Assembly (NCBI GenBank): GCA_937934595.1
Contig: CALGZA010000037.1
Coordinates: 17,138-81,137, forward strand
From: an uncultured Verrucomicrobiales bacterium
Lineage (GTDB): Bacteria > Verrucomicrobiota > Verrucomicrobiia > Verrucomicrobiales > Akkermansiaceae
Reading direction: 5' to 3'
DNA: 64,000 nt
The notes under the pieces were generated by a model that made no database searches, was not told the DNA's origin, and worked only from the letters and a program-made list of their open reading frames with translations. The translations under genes and the position numbers were made by a program. Positions 24,966 through 35,900 of this stretch are shown here, piece after piece (the stretch's first letter is position 1; the number at the start of each line of letters is the position of its first letter).

Positions 24966-25754
24966 ATGAAGAAGAGGCATTGTCTGATTATAAGTGGGGT
25001 TATTTTATTCTTGGTTGTAGCTGGGGTAATACTTCGTGTTCTTGTAGCTGGTGGAAGTTTAGATGCTGGGCAGAAGTCTGCGTTTCACGAGGCGAATCAT
25101 CATTTTTATGAGCAACGTTATGATGAGGCTGTTAAGGGATATGATGGCTTGCTTGCTGAAGGAGTGAAGGGTGGGGGGCTGCATTATAACCTGGGTGTTA
25201 GTTATCAGTCGCTGGGTAATGTGGGGAGGAGTATTTTGCACTATGAGAGGGCATTACTCTATTCTCATTATGATGCTGATGCTCGTGAGCGGTTAGAGGA
25301 ATTAAGGGGGGCAGATTTGTCAGGAGGATATGTTGGTTTTTGGGGCTGGGGCGTAGTGGCGAATTCTTTATCGATCAACGACTGGGTTGTTGTGGCTAGT
25401 TTGGTAGGAGTTCTTGTAATGGTGTTATTTTTATTGGGTTTGGTTAGAGTGATTACCTTGCCGAATGGGTTATATGTCTTGTTACTTTTGGTGTTATCGC
25501 TGGTGGTGTGGATGGCTTTTTGTGCTGTGCAGACTCAGCGGGAGCGTTTTGTTGATAAGGCGATCGTTGTTTCTGATGAGGCTCATGTTAGAGTGTCTCC
25601 TTATGATGGGGCTGAAAAGGTAGGTGTGATAGAGTCTGGGGATATGATTTCTTTGTTGCCGCGGCAGGGGCATTCTCAATACCATAAGGTGAAGCTTCAT
25701 ACAGGTAAGAGTGGATGGCTTAAAGTGGGTAGTTATGAGCGTATTTTGGAGTGA
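24966..25754 (+). CDS. BatE-like TPR and SH3 protein
   Basis: This protein has 262 residues from ATG 24966 (MKKRHCLIISGVILFLVVAG), with an N-terminal helix. TPR-like repeats at about 30-105 (NHHFYEQRYDEAVKGYDGLL, GLHYNLGVSYQSLGNVGRSILHY) are followed by two membrane helices (about 140-195). A C-terminal SH3-type domain follows (VRVSPYDGAEKVGVIESGD...SGWLKVGSYERI). This order matches BatE proteins. It probably scaffolds the Bat complex at the membrane. The 60-base AT-rich gap after it may hold a second promoter for moxR. Confidence 0.8.
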   Translation: MKKRHCLIISGVILFLVVAGVILRVLVAGGSLDAGQKSAFHEANHHFYEQRYDEAVKGYDGLLAEGVKGGGLHYNLGVSYQSLGNVGRSILHYERALLYSHYDADARERLEELRGADLSGGYVGFWGWGVVANSLSINDWVVVASLVGVLVMVLFLLGLVRVITLPNGLYVLLLLVLSLVVWMAFCAVQTQRERFVDKAIVVSDEAHVRVSPYDGAEKVGVIESGDMISLLPRQGHSQYHKVKLHTGKSGWLKVGSYERILE

Positions 25755-25814
25755 TTTATTTATAAATGAATAGGTAATGATTAAATAGAACGAAGTATAA
25801 AAAGAGATAGAAAA

Positions 25815-26840
25815 ATGACGAGTATTACAGAAGAAAATGTTACGCGAGTTGGTTCACATCAGATTAAGGAGCTAACACAGATGGTGGTTGAGAATTCGCA
25901 TTGGATTAGTCCATTGAGGTCTGAGTTGTCTAGGGTGGTAGTGGGTCAGCAGGTTTTGGTTGATCGGCTGTTGACGTCTTTGTTAGTAAATGGCCATGTC
26001 TTGTTAGAGGGGGTTCCTGGTTTGGCGAAGACCTTAGCTCTTAAGTCGCTAGCTAGGTTGATAGGAGGTTCTTTTCAGCGGATTCAGTTTACTCCGGATA
26101 TGCTTCCTGCTGACATAGTGGGTACTGAGATGTTTAATCCGCAGACGGCTAGTTTTGAGACGAAAAAGGGTGTAGTGTTTGCTAATTTTGTATTAGCGGA
26201 TGAGATTAACCGAGCGCCAGCTAAGGTTCAGAGTGCGCTGTTAGAGGCGATGCAGGAGCGACAGGTTACAATAGGTGATGATACATATCCATTGCCTGAG
26301 CCTTTTTTAGTGATGGCTACTCAGAATCCTATTGATCAAGAGGGGACGTATCCGTTACCGGAGGCACAGGTGGACCGCTTTATGATGAAGGTGGTGGTTG
26401 ATTATCCATCGATAGAAGAGGAGCGTCAGATATTAGATACGGCTGCAACTACTGAGCCTATGCCTGAGCTTAGTCCGGTTTTAGAGCTGGATGAGGTAGT
26501 GAATGCGAGGCGTATTGTGAATTCTCTTTATATGGATGATAAGGTAAAAGATTACATTGTGGCGCTTGTGTATGCGACACGTGATCCTAAGCGCTATGGC
26601 TTAGATATAGAGGCGTATATAAGAAATGGAGCATCTCCGCGGGCAACTATAGCGCTTACTTTAGCGAGTAAGGCGAATGCTTTTCTTAATGGTAGAGGTT
26701 ATGTAACTCCACAAGATGTAAAGACTATAGCTAAGGAGGTGATGTGTCACCGTGTAGGAGTGACCTATGAGGCAGATGCTGACCGTGTCACGAGTGATAC
26801 TATTGTATCAGGCATACTGGATGAGGTTCCTGTTCCATAG
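25815..26840 (+). CDS. MoxR-family AAA+ ATPase
   Basis: This is a 341-residue chaperone-like AAA+ ATPase that works with VWA proteins. Walker A is GVPGLAKT (about 74-81), Walker B is VLADEINRAPAK, and sensor/finger blocks are MATQNPIDQEGTYPLPEAQ and GASPRATIAL. This is the standard MoxR partner of DUF58, BatA and BatB. It is probably cytoplasmic and acts on the membrane-bound Bat complex. Confidence 0.93.
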   Translation: MTSITEENVTRVGSHQIKELTQMVVENSHWISPLRSELSRVVVGQQVLVDRLLTSLLVNGHVLLEGVPGLAKTLALKSLARLIGGSFQRIQFTPDMLPADIVGTEMFNPQTASFETKKGVVFANFVLADEINRAPAKVQSALLEAMQERQVTIGDDTYPLPEPFLVMATQNPIDQEGTYPLPEAQVDRFMMKVVVDYPSIEEERQILDTAATTEPMPELSPVLELDEVVNARRIVNSLYMDDKVKDYIVALVYATRDPKRYGLDIEAYIRNGASPRATIALTLASKANAFLNGRGYVTPQDVKTIAKEVMCHRVGVTYEADADRVTSDTIVSGILDEVPVP

Positions 26841-26875
26841 TTATTTTTTTGATAGGTTACAGTAGATGATATAAT

Positions 26876-27796
26876 ATGAAGAATGTAGATCATAAGAGTA
26901 AGGAGGTGCTGGCTAAAGTTAGGGAGATAGAGATACGTGCTCGTCGCCTAGTTGAGGAGAGTCTAGCTGGTCAGTATGAGTCTGTTTTTAAGGGAAGGGG
27001 GATGGATTTTGACCGGGCGCGCGAGTATGTTAGGGGTGATGAGGTGAGGACGATAGACTGGAATGTGACGGCTAGGATGGGGTTACCGCATGTTAAGCTT
27101 TATACAGAAGAGCGAGAGATGACGATGATGATAGTGATTGATCTGAGTGCTTCATTGGACTTTGGTTCAAGTTCTCAGACGAAGAGGGAGCTAGCTGCAG
27201 AGGTGGCCTGTGTGATGGCTTTTTCTGCACTGCGAAATAATGATAAAGTGGGTCTTGTATTATTTACTGGTGATGTGGAGCACTACATAGCTCCTATGAG
27301 TGGAAGGCGACATGTGTTACGTTTGATAAGGGATATACTTTACTATGAGCCGGAGGGGCGAGGGACGAATTTGGTAGGTGCATTGGATTTTGTGAATCGA
27401 GTACAGCGGCGGCGTTCGTTGGTTTTATTGATGTCTGATTTTGTTTTTTCTGATGCGCAAGAAGAGGTATTGAGTGGATTAGATTCTAAGATTAGGACTA
27501 GTTCTGGGCGTCATGATTTGGTTACTATGTCGATCAATGATAAGAGTGAGGAGGTGTTGCCTTCTGTGGGGATGATACGTATTGAGGATTCAGAGAGTGG
27601 GGAGATAGTCTCTGTTCCTTGTGGTAATAAGTTGTTGCGGGATTCATACCGAAGTGAAGCGTTGCGGCAGCGTGAGGATTTAAGGCGTTTTTTCTCTAGG
27701 CAAGGAGTGGATTTCTTAGAGCTTAAGACGGGGGAGCGCTATGAACTGGTTATTAAGCAGTTTTTTTCTAACCGTGAACGACGCGTGGAACGATGA
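26876..27796 (+). CDS. DUF58 domain protein of the MoxR/Bat operon
   Basis: This is a 306-residue soluble protein with the DUF58 signature (GMDFDRAREYVRGDEVRTIDWNVTARMG) followed by a degenerate VWA-like fold (MMIVIDLSASLDFGS, LVLLMSDFVF). It has the normal operon position after moxR and overlaps the next gene by four bases (ATGA). It is thought to take part in the MoxR-VWA complex; no enzymatic activity is known. Confidence 0.9.
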   Translation: MKNVDHKSKEVLAKVREIEIRARRLVEESLAGQYESVFKGRGMDFDRAREYVRGDEVRTIDWNVTARMGLPHVKLYTEEREMTMMIVIDLSASLDFGSSSQTKRELAAEVACVMAFSALRNNDKVGLVLFTGDVEHYIAPMSGRRHVLRLIRDILYYEPEGRGTNLVGALDFVNRVQRRRSLVLLMSDFVFSDAQEEVLSGLDSKIRTSSGRHDLVTMSINDKSEEVLPSVGMIRIEDSESGEIVSVPCGNKLLRDSYRSEALRQREDLRRFFSRQGVDFLELKTGERYELVIKQFFSNRERRVER

Positions 27797-28371
27797 TTTT
27801 TCTATTAGGGCAGAGTCAGTTAACGGATGGGGCTTCATCAGCTTCTGGTGCTGTGGTGGATGAGTTAATGTCTGGTTTGAGGCCGTTGAAGCCAGCTGTA
27901 GAGGTGTTGGTTCATGATGAGGCGAGTGGGTCTGGGTTATGGATATGGTTGGTTGTATTGTTGATCTGTGTGTTTAGTGGTTTGCTGTGGTTTTGGCTGA
28001 GCAGGAGGAAGGGGGAGGATGTGAGTGCGGAGGATAGGGCTATGGCTAGCCTGGGGGTAATCTCTGAGCAGGGTTTCAGTGATGGGGATTTTGTTATGGA
28101 GGTTTCTGGGGTTATTAAGGGCTACTTGGAGGTGAAGGGTGAGAGTGCGGCTATGCATCAGACTACGGAGGAGTTTATGGATGACTTAAGGGATGGAGGT
28201 TTGTTTCAAGGGCATGGGGTGGCTTTGAAGCGCTTTTTTGTTTTATGTGATATGGTGAAATTTGCTGGTAATGAGCTGGCCGATGATGAGCGTGAGGAGT
28301 TGGTTGATTTAGCGGGTGGTCTGGTTAAGGAGATTTCTCAGGATTTTTTAAATAAGGAAACAAAGGTATAA
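27793..28371 (+). CDS. DUF4381-like single-pass membrane protein of the Bat operon
   Basis: This is a 192-residue protein with one transmembrane helix at about 50-70 (LWIWLVVLLICVFSGLLWFWL). Before the helix is a short leader containing LMSGLRPLKPAVEV. After it comes a cytoplasmic helical domain. Size, helix position and location between the DUF58 and batA genes match the DUF4381 family usually found there. It is translationally coupled to the DUF58 gene (ATGA overlap). Confidence 0.7.
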   Translation: MIFLLGQSQLTDGASSASGAVVDELMSGLRPLKPAVEVLVHDEASGSGLWIWLVVLLICVFSGLLWFWLSRRKGEDVSAEDRAMASLGVISEQGFSDGDFVMEVSGVIKGYLEVKGESAAMHQTTEEFMDDLRDGGLFQGHGVALKRFFVLCDMVKFAGNELADDEREELVDLAGGLVKEISQDFLNKETKV

Positions 28372-28377
28372 GTTATT

Positions 28378-29376
28378 ATGTATTTTTTTGCGCACTCATA
28401 TTTTCTTTGGTTGTTGTTGTTGATTCCTCTGTTGGCGTGGTTACGTGGTAGGCGAGGGAAGGCTGCAGCGATTACATTTCCTAGTATTAGTCTAGCTAGG
28501 AAGGTGGGAGCTCGTCCGAAGTCGAGGGCTGGAGTTGTTTTGTTTTCGATGATGTTGTTGGCTTTGGGTTTGTTGATACTTGGTATGGCGCGGCCTCAGT
28601 TAGGGAAGGGACATGCGGAAGTGGAGGCGAGTGGTATAGATATTATGTTGGCGATTGATGTTTCGAGTTCGATGAAGGCAATGGATTTTAGGGTGGATGA
28701 GAAACGCGTTGATAGGTTAGTGGCGGTCAAGAGGACGGTGAAGGAGTTCATAGGTGGGCGCCCGAATGACCGTATAGGACTGATAGTTTTTGCAGGTAGT
28801 TCTTATATGGTTAGTCCTTTGACATATGATCAGGATTATTTGAAGACACGACTGGATTCTATAGAGGTGGGCCAGGTGGAAGATGGAACGGCGATAGGAT
28901 CTGCGGTTACATCATTGACTAGTCACTTGACGAAGTCTGATGCGAAATCACGTATTGGTATATTACTGACGGATGGGAATAATAATTCTGGGAAAGTGTC
29001 TCCGATGACTGCAGCTGAGGCGGCTGAGACATTAGGCATAAAAGTGTATACGATAGGTGCGGGGACGAGGGGTAAGGCGCCCTATCCTGTGAGGGATGTC
29101 TTTGGGAGGGAGGGTTTTCAGATGATGGAAGTGGATATAGATGAGGAGTCATTGACTGAGGTAGCTCGAATGACAGGTGGGCGTTACTACCGGGCGACAG
29201 ATACTAGGTCTCTGGAGAAAATCTATGAGGAGATAGATACGCTTGAGAAGGTCCAGCGGACGATGCATAAGTATCAGGAGGTGGATGAGTTATTTATGTA
29301 TTTTATGATTCCTGGTTTGGTGGTTTTGTTAGTTAGTGTTGTATTAGGGCATACTATTTATAGGGAGTTGCCGTAG
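28378..29376 (+). CDS. batA: BatA-like VWA membrane protein
   Basis: This is a 332-residue inner-membrane protein. Two N-terminal helices (about 8-22 and 58-75) are followed by a VWA domain with a complete MIDAS motif (LAIDVSSSMKAMD, TDGNNNSG) and a C-terminal helix (about 305-325). It is a paralog of the VWA half of the 20957 protein. It is the last gene of the operon here, whereas in most genomes batA precedes batB. Confidence 0.87.
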   Translation: MYFFAHSYFLWLLLLIPLLAWLRGRRGKAAAITFPSISLARKVGARPKSRAGVVLFSMMLLALGLLILGMARPQLGKGHAEVEASGIDIMLAIDVSSSMKAMDFRVDEKRVDRLVAVKRTVKEFIGGRPNDRIGLIVFAGSSYMVSPLTYDQDYLKTRLDSIEVGQVEDGTAIGSAVTSLTSHLTKSDAKSRIGILLTDGNNNSGKVSPMTAAEAAETLGIKVYTIGAGTRGKAPYPVRDVFGREGFQMMEVDIDEESLTEVARMTGGRYYRATDTRSLEKIYEEIDTLEKVQRTMHKYQEVDELFMYFMIPGLVVLLVSVVLGHTIYRELP

Positions 29377-29455
29377 GAGTTTGATATAGTGAATGAATGG
29401 TGGTGTGATTTTATGGTTTCATTCTGAGAGGGGATAGTTAGGGTGTTTAGAAGTG

Positions 29456-31063
29456 ATGAAGATTTATGATGATATGAGGTATTTTGTTTTTCGGGTAGTA
29501 GTTCTTTTTTTTGGGTTATCTGGAATGGGTGCTGCTGTGGAGAAGGGGCTGCCTAATATTATCATTATTTATGCTGATGATTTGGGTTATGGGGATTTGT
29601 CCTGTTACAATGCTAAGGCGGCTTATAAGACGCCTCGCCTTGATCAGATGGCGGCTGAAGGGATTCGTTTTACGGATGCGCATAGTCCGTCTACTATATG
29701 TTCTCCATCGAGGTATGGGCTGTTATCTGGGCAGCAGATTTATCGTTCTACGGGTGGTGGCGGTGGAGCTTTTGAGGGGCCAGGAGGGCCGAGTTATCTG
29801 AAGCCAGGGACTTTAACTCTTGCAGGTATGCTTAAGGAGAAGGGTTATAGGACGGGTATTTTTGGTAAGTGGCATGTGGGATTGACCTGGCGTGATAAGA
29901 ATGGTGAGGTGCTTGGAGGAGGTTTTAAGAATTCTTTGTTGATTGATTATGAGAAGAGTACGCCGCTGGTTGATGGACCGAATGCGAGGGGTTTTGATGT
30001 TTCTTATGTGACGCCTAATTGTCCTACGACTGATCCGTTGTATCTTTACATTGAGAATGGGATGGTGCCTGTGCCTGCTAGTATGCGACATAAGCGGGAA
30101 ACGTTACCTAATCCTGAGGGGAAATGGCGATGGGATAATGATGAGGGCTGGATGGCTCCTGGTTATAAGTTTGTGGATGCGGATACGTTATTTTTTGAGA
30201 AGACGCGTGATTTTATAGTTAGTCACCGAGAGTCTAAGCCTGAGGTTCCTTTTTTTGCGGTATTTTCAACACAGATTGCTCATGCACCTGTTTTGCCAGG
30301 TAAGGGTTATGGAGGAGCGACGAAGGCTGGTGCGCGGGGGGATTTTCTTTATGAGTTAGATAGTTTGGTTGGGAAGATGTTGGATTTGGTTAAGGGTTTA
30401 GGTATCGATAAAGAGACGATAGTGATGTTTAATACAGATAATGGAGCTGAGACTCTGCATGTTGTGTGGATGAGGCAGGATCACGGGCATGATCCATCTG
30501 GTGGTTTTAGGGGTATGAAGCGGGATGGATGGGAGGGGGGGCACCGTGTTCCTTTCATAGTGCGGTGGCCTGGGCGTATTCCGAAGGGGCAGGTTTCTAA
30601 GCAGATGACTAATACGACGGATATTATGGCTACTTTGGCATCTATTGTAGGTTATCCGCTGCCTGATGGTGCAGCGAGGGATAGTTTTGATATGTTACCT
30701 GTGTTATTGGGTAGGCAGGATGAGGGGGAGTCTGTTAGGCCGCATTTATTGACTCAGAGTTTTCGTGGTGAATTTCAGATTCGTCAGGGAGACTGGAAAT
30801 ATCTGGATCATAAGGGGTCTGGGGGGAATCGATATGACAGGAAGTTTTTGAAGGATTATGCTCTGGAGGATACTGAGCCGGGTGCGAGTGGTCAGTTATA
30901 TCATCTGGGTAAAGATCCAGGTGAGAAGGTTAATCTATTTTTTAAGGAGCAGAAGAAGCGGGAGGAGTTACAGGCACTGTTGAAGAAGCTCAAAGACTCT
31001 GGGCGAAGTGCGCCGCGCGGGAGGATGCCTTTGGGGGTGAAGGGTATTCCTTTAGTGAAGTAA
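29456..31063 (+). CDS. Secreted Cys-type sulfatase
   Basis: This is a sulfatase (alkaline-phosphatase fold) that removes sulfate esters, probably from a polysaccharide. ATG 29456 gives 535 residues with an N-terminal signal (YFVFRVVVLFFGLSGMGA). Metal-binding Asp pair in IIYADDLGYGDLS; the sulfatase signature CSPSR supplies the Cys that must be converted to formylglycine; GKWHVGL and FNTDNGAE supply further active-site residues. C-terminal RQGDWKYL and HLGKDPGEKVNL are typical. The maturase (true FGE or anSME) is not in this window. It is separated from the Bat operon by 79 bases. Confidence 0.9.
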   Translation: MKIYDDMRYFVFRVVVLFFGLSGMGAAVEKGLPNIIIIYADDLGYGDLSCYNAKAAYKTPRLDQMAAEGIRFTDAHSPSTICSPSRYGLLSGQQIYRSTGGGGGAFEGPGGPSYLKPGTLTLAGMLKEKGYRTGIFGKWHVGLTWRDKNGEVLGGGFKNSLLIDYEKSTPLVDGPNARGFDVSYVTPNCPTTDPLYLYIENGMVPVPASMRHKRETLPNPEGKWRWDNDEGWMAPGYKFVDADTLFFEKTRDFIVSHRESKPEVPFFAVFSTQIAHAPVLPGKGYGGATKAGARGDFLYELDSLVGKMLDLVKGLGIDKETIVMFNTDNGAETLHVVWMRQDHGHDPSGGFRGMKRDGWEGGHRVPFIVRWPGRIPKGQVSKQMTNTTDIMATLASIVGYPLPDGAARDSFDMLPVLLGRQDEGESVRPHLLTQSFRGEFQIRQGDWKYLDHKGSGGNRYDRKFLKDYALEDTEPGASGQLYHLGKDPGEKVNLFFKEQKKREELQALLKKLKDSGRSAPRGRMPLGVKGIPLVK

Positions 31064-31297
31064 TGTTTTTGTTGTGAGTTAGTTAGGTTAAGTGAATCGG
31101 TGAGGGTTTGTTAGGGTGGTGAGTTTTGATGATTTGAAAACGTCTTCACGAGGAATTTTTCTGTTGCCATATGATGACGATGCATGGATAGTTAGTATAG
31201 ATTGAACAATTTTTTACATAGGGATGGATGGATTTTGGTTGTGGTTGAGGTGCGTTATGGAGAGGTGTTAGTTGGGTTATGTTTTGGTAAATAGATT

Positions 31298-32833
31298 ATG
31301 ATAGAAACGGAGAAACAACAAAAAGGTGGAGCAGAGAATGGCGTTGCTTTAAGCGCATGTTCTGATGCTAAGTCAGATAAGAGTAAGGTGGCGAGGCAGT
31401 TGATTGAGTTTGGTCTGCAGGCAGTGAGAGAGCCTATAGGGGCGAAGAACTTTGTGTTAGATACAAATGTTCTTTTGCATGATCCAGGGTGTTTGAATCG
31501 TTTTGCTGATAATCATATTTGCATTCCTGCTGATGTTCTTAGTGAGCTGGATAAATTTAAGAATGAGCAGAGTGACCGTGGAGCGAATGCACGGCGGGTT
31601 CACCGCAGGTTGACTGAGTTGTTTGCTACGGAAGGGAGTGTTACTCAGGGTGTGGCAACTGAGGGAGGTGGGACGATAAGGTTGGTTATTTATGATCCTA
31701 GTTTTTGTGTTGATAATAGTGAGATACTTGAGCAGTTTCTGAGGATTTTTCCTGATAAAGCGAGGGTTGATCACAGGATTATGGCGGTTACTCTTTTGAT
31801 ATCAGAGTATAATGAGTCACCTGTGATTTTGGTGACAAAGGATCTGAATATGCAGTTGAAGGCACGAGCTGTTCATATTGATTGTGAGGATTATCTGAAT
31901 GATAAGGTGGATCCAAGAGAGGTTAGCAACTATGAGATGTTGCCTGTGGAGGTGGATGCTGCTGAATTGCAGCGGTTTGCTAGTAGCGGTCATTTGGAGT
32001 TACCGCATGAGAGGCGAAATGGTGTAGTGTTGAATCAATATGTGCTTTTGACGGCTGGTGAGAAGCAGACGATGCCGGCTCGATTAGATCCTGAGGGAGT
32101 TTTTGTGAGGTTACAAGCCCCTGGGGTGCTGCGGATACCAGATGGTCATCATTTGAAGCCGCTTAACTTGGGGCAGAAATGTCTTATTGATGCATTGCTT
32201 AATCCTGATGTTTCACTGGTGACATGTTATGGGCAGGCGGGAACGGGTAAGACTTTAGTGGCTGTAGCGGCTGGGTTGCATGAGATGTTCAATAGGCGTT
32301 ATAATGGCATAACGATAAGTCGACCAATAGTGGCGATGGGTGATCAGCTGGGTTTTTTGCCTGGTGATCTGGATGATAAGATGCGGCCTTGGCTTCAGCC
32401 TATTTATGATGCGCTGGAGTTACTGATGGCTCCACAAGGAGGAAATCAGTCACCAAGAAGGAAGCAGGGTAAAAAGGAAGATGATATTCAGAGTGTTAAG
32501 GCTTATGAGCATTTGGTTGAGCAGGGGGTGGTGGAGATAGAGGCTTTGTGTTATATACGAGGCCGTTCTATACCCAATCGATTTTTTGTTTTGGACGAGG
32601 CACAGCAGCTGACTCCGCAAGAGGCTAAGACTGTGGTTACGAGGATGTCACGAGGTTCTAAGTTGGTTTTGGTGGGAGACCCTGCGCAGATTGACAATCC
32701 TTATGTGGATAGTCGTAGTAACGGGTTGGTTTATACAAGGAACCGGCTCAAAGGGCAGCCTTTTGTGGCTCATGTTTCATTAAGCCGAGGTGAGCGTAGT
32801 CCATTGGCTGAAGCTGGAGCACAGCTGATGTGA
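31298..32833 (+). CDS. PIN-PhoH fusion ATPase/ribonuclease (YlaK-like)
   Basis: This is a 511-residue cytoplasmic protein. An N-terminal PIN nuclease domain (about 50-190; FVLDTNVLLHDPGCL, CIPADVLSELDKF, VTKDLNMQLKA) carries the expected acidic residues. The C-terminal PhoH ATPase has Walker A GQAGTGKT (about 312), the block RPIVAMGDQLGFLPGDLDDKM, Walker B FFVLDEAQQL and VLVGDPAQIDNPY. PIN-PhoH proteins are RNA helicase/nucleases. It is preceded by 234 bases without a gene and is probably monocistronic. Confidence 0.92.
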   Translation: MIETEKQQKGGAENGVALSACSDAKSDKSKVARQLIEFGLQAVREPIGAKNFVLDTNVLLHDPGCLNRFADNHICIPADVLSELDKFKNEQSDRGANARRVHRRLTELFATEGSVTQGVATEGGGTIRLVIYDPSFCVDNSEILEQFLRIFPDKARVDHRIMAVTLLISEYNESPVILVTKDLNMQLKARAVHIDCEDYLNDKVDPREVSNYEMLPVEVDAAELQRFASSGHLELPHERRNGVVLNQYVLLTAGEKQTMPARLDPEGVFVRLQAPGVLRIPDGHHLKPLNLGQKCLIDALLNPDVSLVTCYGQAGTGKTLVAVAAGLHEMFNRRYNGITISRPIVAMGDQLGFLPGDLDDKMRPWLQPIYDALELLMAPQGGNQSPRRKQGKKEDDIQSVKAYEHLVEQGVVEIEALCYIRGRSIPNRFFVLDEAQQLTPQEAKTVVTRMSRGSKLVLVGDPAQIDNPYVDSRSNGLVYTRNRLKGQPFVAHVSLSRGERSPLAEAGAQLM

Positions 32834-32867
32834 TACAAAAAGTGGATTTGTTTTTTAGTGGGGGTGA

Positions 32868-32891
32868 CAGCTATCATTATTATGGTAGCTG
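32868..32891 (+). terminator. Hairpin after the PhoH gene, weak terminator candidate
   Basis: CAGCTATCAT-TATT-ATGGTAGCTG forms a 10-bp stem (one G-U pair) with a 4-base loop, 35 bases after the PhoH stop. The downstream sequence (ATGCTTTACATTT) is only moderately T-rich, so it may act as a stabilising hairpin rather than a strong terminator. Confidence 0.4.
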
Positions 32892-32982
32892 ATGCTTTAC
32901 ATTTGGTGTGCTGAGCCGATTTTGTGCAAAAATACTCATACTTAATGCAAGACAAATTTATGATCTAGTATAGAGTGTGTGT

Positions 32983-35900
32983 ATGTTGAATTACAAATCG
33001 AAATTTATTTTACTCTGTAATAGCTTTATGGGCTTTGGGCTTGCGATGAGTGCTCAGGCTGACACGATTACTTTATTTGAAGGTAAGAATTTAGATGGTT
33101 GGAAGGGAGATCCTAAGTTTTGGAGTGTGGAGGATGGGTTTATAACTGGTCAGTGTTCTGAGGAGAATCCTTGTAAGCAAACGACTTATTTGACTTACAC
33201 TAAGAAAGAGTTTCAGAATTTTGAGCTTACGTTAAAGTTCCGTTTTTTGTCAGAGAAGGGGAATTCGGGCATTCAGTATAGGAGTCAGTGGGCGGATGAG
33301 AAGCTTTTCAAGATTAAGGGGTACCAAGCGGACATAGAGACTGGGATTAACTATAGCGGGATTTTATACGAGCAAGATGGTAGGGGGATAGTAGCGCGGA
33401 GAGGGGAGAAGGTGACGATTGATTTGGCTGGGAAAAAGACGGTAGATCCTAAGCCTATTGCTGATGCGAAGAAGGCTCAAGATTCAATCAAGGCAGGGGA
33501 GTGGAGCACTTATAGGGTGGTGGCTGATGGCAAGCATTTGACACATCTGATCAATGGTTTCACTACTGTTCAGGTAGAAGATAATGAAAAGAACCGGAGT
33601 TCAGCCAAGGGGATGTTAGCTTTACAGTTGCATAAGGGGCCACCAATGAAGGTTCAGTATAAAGACATAAAGATATTAGAGCTTTTGGATACTAAGGATA
33701 AGCCGGTCATTAAAAAAAAAACATCAGTAAATGATATAAAGAGCCTGGATGGCTTCCATGTTGAGCAGATTTATTCTGTAGATAAAAAATCTGAGGGTTC
33801 ATGGGTATCTATGTGCTTTGATGATAAGGGTGCGCTTTTTGTATGCGATCAGTATGGGAGTCTTTATAAGTTGATTATAGAAGACGGTAAGGTTGCTAAG
33901 AAGACGGCTATAGAGAGCGCAGGGCATGCGCAGGGTTTATGCTGGGCTTATGGGAGTCTGTATATAGTGTCTAGTAATAGGCAGAAGCCTGGGGTGTATT
34001 GCTTGACCGATACTACTGGTGATGGTCAGTTTGATAAGCAGGAACTTATTTTAAACATAAAGGGATTTGGTGAGCATGGGACACATGGATTAATAAAGGA
34101 TCCGAAGGGTGAGGGTTTTTATTTTATTGTTGGGAATTTTACAAAGCCACCGCAGGATGCTGGTTTTACTGGAGGCAGGAATTGGGCAGAGGACACGCTT
34201 CATCCTCATTTGAATGATGCTAGTGGTCATGCGGTGGGGAAGAAGGCTCCGGCTGGAACATTGCTGTGGTTATCTAAGGATGGTAAGAAGAGGAAGATTA
34301 TTTCGATAGGTATGCGGAATACCTATGATATAGCAGCTAGTCCGACTGGGGAATTATTTGGTTATGATTCTGATATGGAGTATGATGTGGGTACGCCGTG
34401 GTATAGGCCTACGAGGGTTTATCATTACATTGACGGGGCTGATTATGGATGGCGTACTGGAACTGGTAAGTGGCCTGATTATTATGCTGATAGTTTGGGT
34501 TCTGTTCTAGATATAGGGCCAGGTTGCCCTACGGGCGTTGTTTTTGGAACAGGAGCTAAGTTTCCTGCGGAATATCAGAAAGCACTTTATATATTGGACT
34601 GGACGTTTGGACGCATTTACGCACTCCATTTATCTCCTGATGGCGTGACCTATTCTGCGAAGAAAGAGGTGTTTGTATCAGGCAAGCCGCTTCCTTTGAC
34701 TGATGCTGTGGTAGGTCCTGATGGAGCAATGTATTTTCTTACTGGGGGGAGACGTTTGCAGTCTGCTCTTTACCGTGTGAGTTACAAGGGGGCTGCATCT
34801 ACGGCGCCTGTGGCTGCTGAGGTAGTTAGTGCTGCACAGAAGCAGTTGAGGCAGGTTCAGGCTTCAAGGGATGTAGCTGAGCTTTGGAAGAGTCTGGGGA
34901 GTGTGGACAGGACATTACGTTATGCTGCTAGGGTTTCGCTTGAACAGATTCCAACAGAGAGGTGGTTAAGTGTTTATGAGTCAGCTACTGATGCTCAGAC
35001 TATCATTACCGCTAGTTTGGCCTTATCGAGGAAAAAGGCGGATACGGGTGTTATCTTTGGTAAGTTACTGGAGATTGATTTTAATGGGCTTAATGAAGGG
35101 TTGAAGATTGAGTATTTGCGAGCTGTGTCTTTAGCTTGTATTAGAGGAGGTAGACCTGGTAAGGCGGTGATTGATCAATTGCTTACGAAGTTTAATCTTT
35201 ATCCGAGTGCGAGTGCTATTTTGAATAGGGAGTTATGCCGAGTATTGGTTTATTTGGATTCTAGTAGTGTTCTTAGTAAAACACTTCTGATGATGAGTCA
35301 TTCGGTAGTGGTTAAAGAGGATATACCTATGGAGTTGTTAGCTGGCCATGATAAGTATGGTAAAGATATAATGAATATGCTTAAGAATCAGCCTGATAGT
35401 CAGGCGCTTCATTATGCGTTGATGTTAAAGAACCAGAAGAGTGGATGGAATGAGGCTACTGTCCGTTCTTATTATCAATGGTTAGCTAAAGCTGAGTCAA
35501 AGACAGGTGGTAATAGCTATAAGGGATTTATCCGCAATATACGCAAGGAGGCGATGAAGAACTTGAATGCTGATGCTAAATTAGTTGGTATTGCTAAGGA
35601 GTCTTCTAAGTTGAAGGTTGTCACTAAGCCTATGGCTGTGGCGAAGGGGCCTGGAAGAAACTGGACGCATGAAGAGGCGGTCAAGGCTATTAAGGATCTT
35701 TCTAAGGCGGATGCAGCTAATGGGAAGAAGATGTATCAGGCAATACTTTGTATGAAGTGTCATGCTCATTCTGGTGAGGGTGGGGGTTCAGGGCCTGAGT
35801 TAACACAGTTAGCGAATCGTTTTAGTAAGGAAGACATTCTGAAGGCAATAATAGTGCCTTCAGAGGTGGTTTCTGATCAGTATAAAGCGACTGTATTGCA

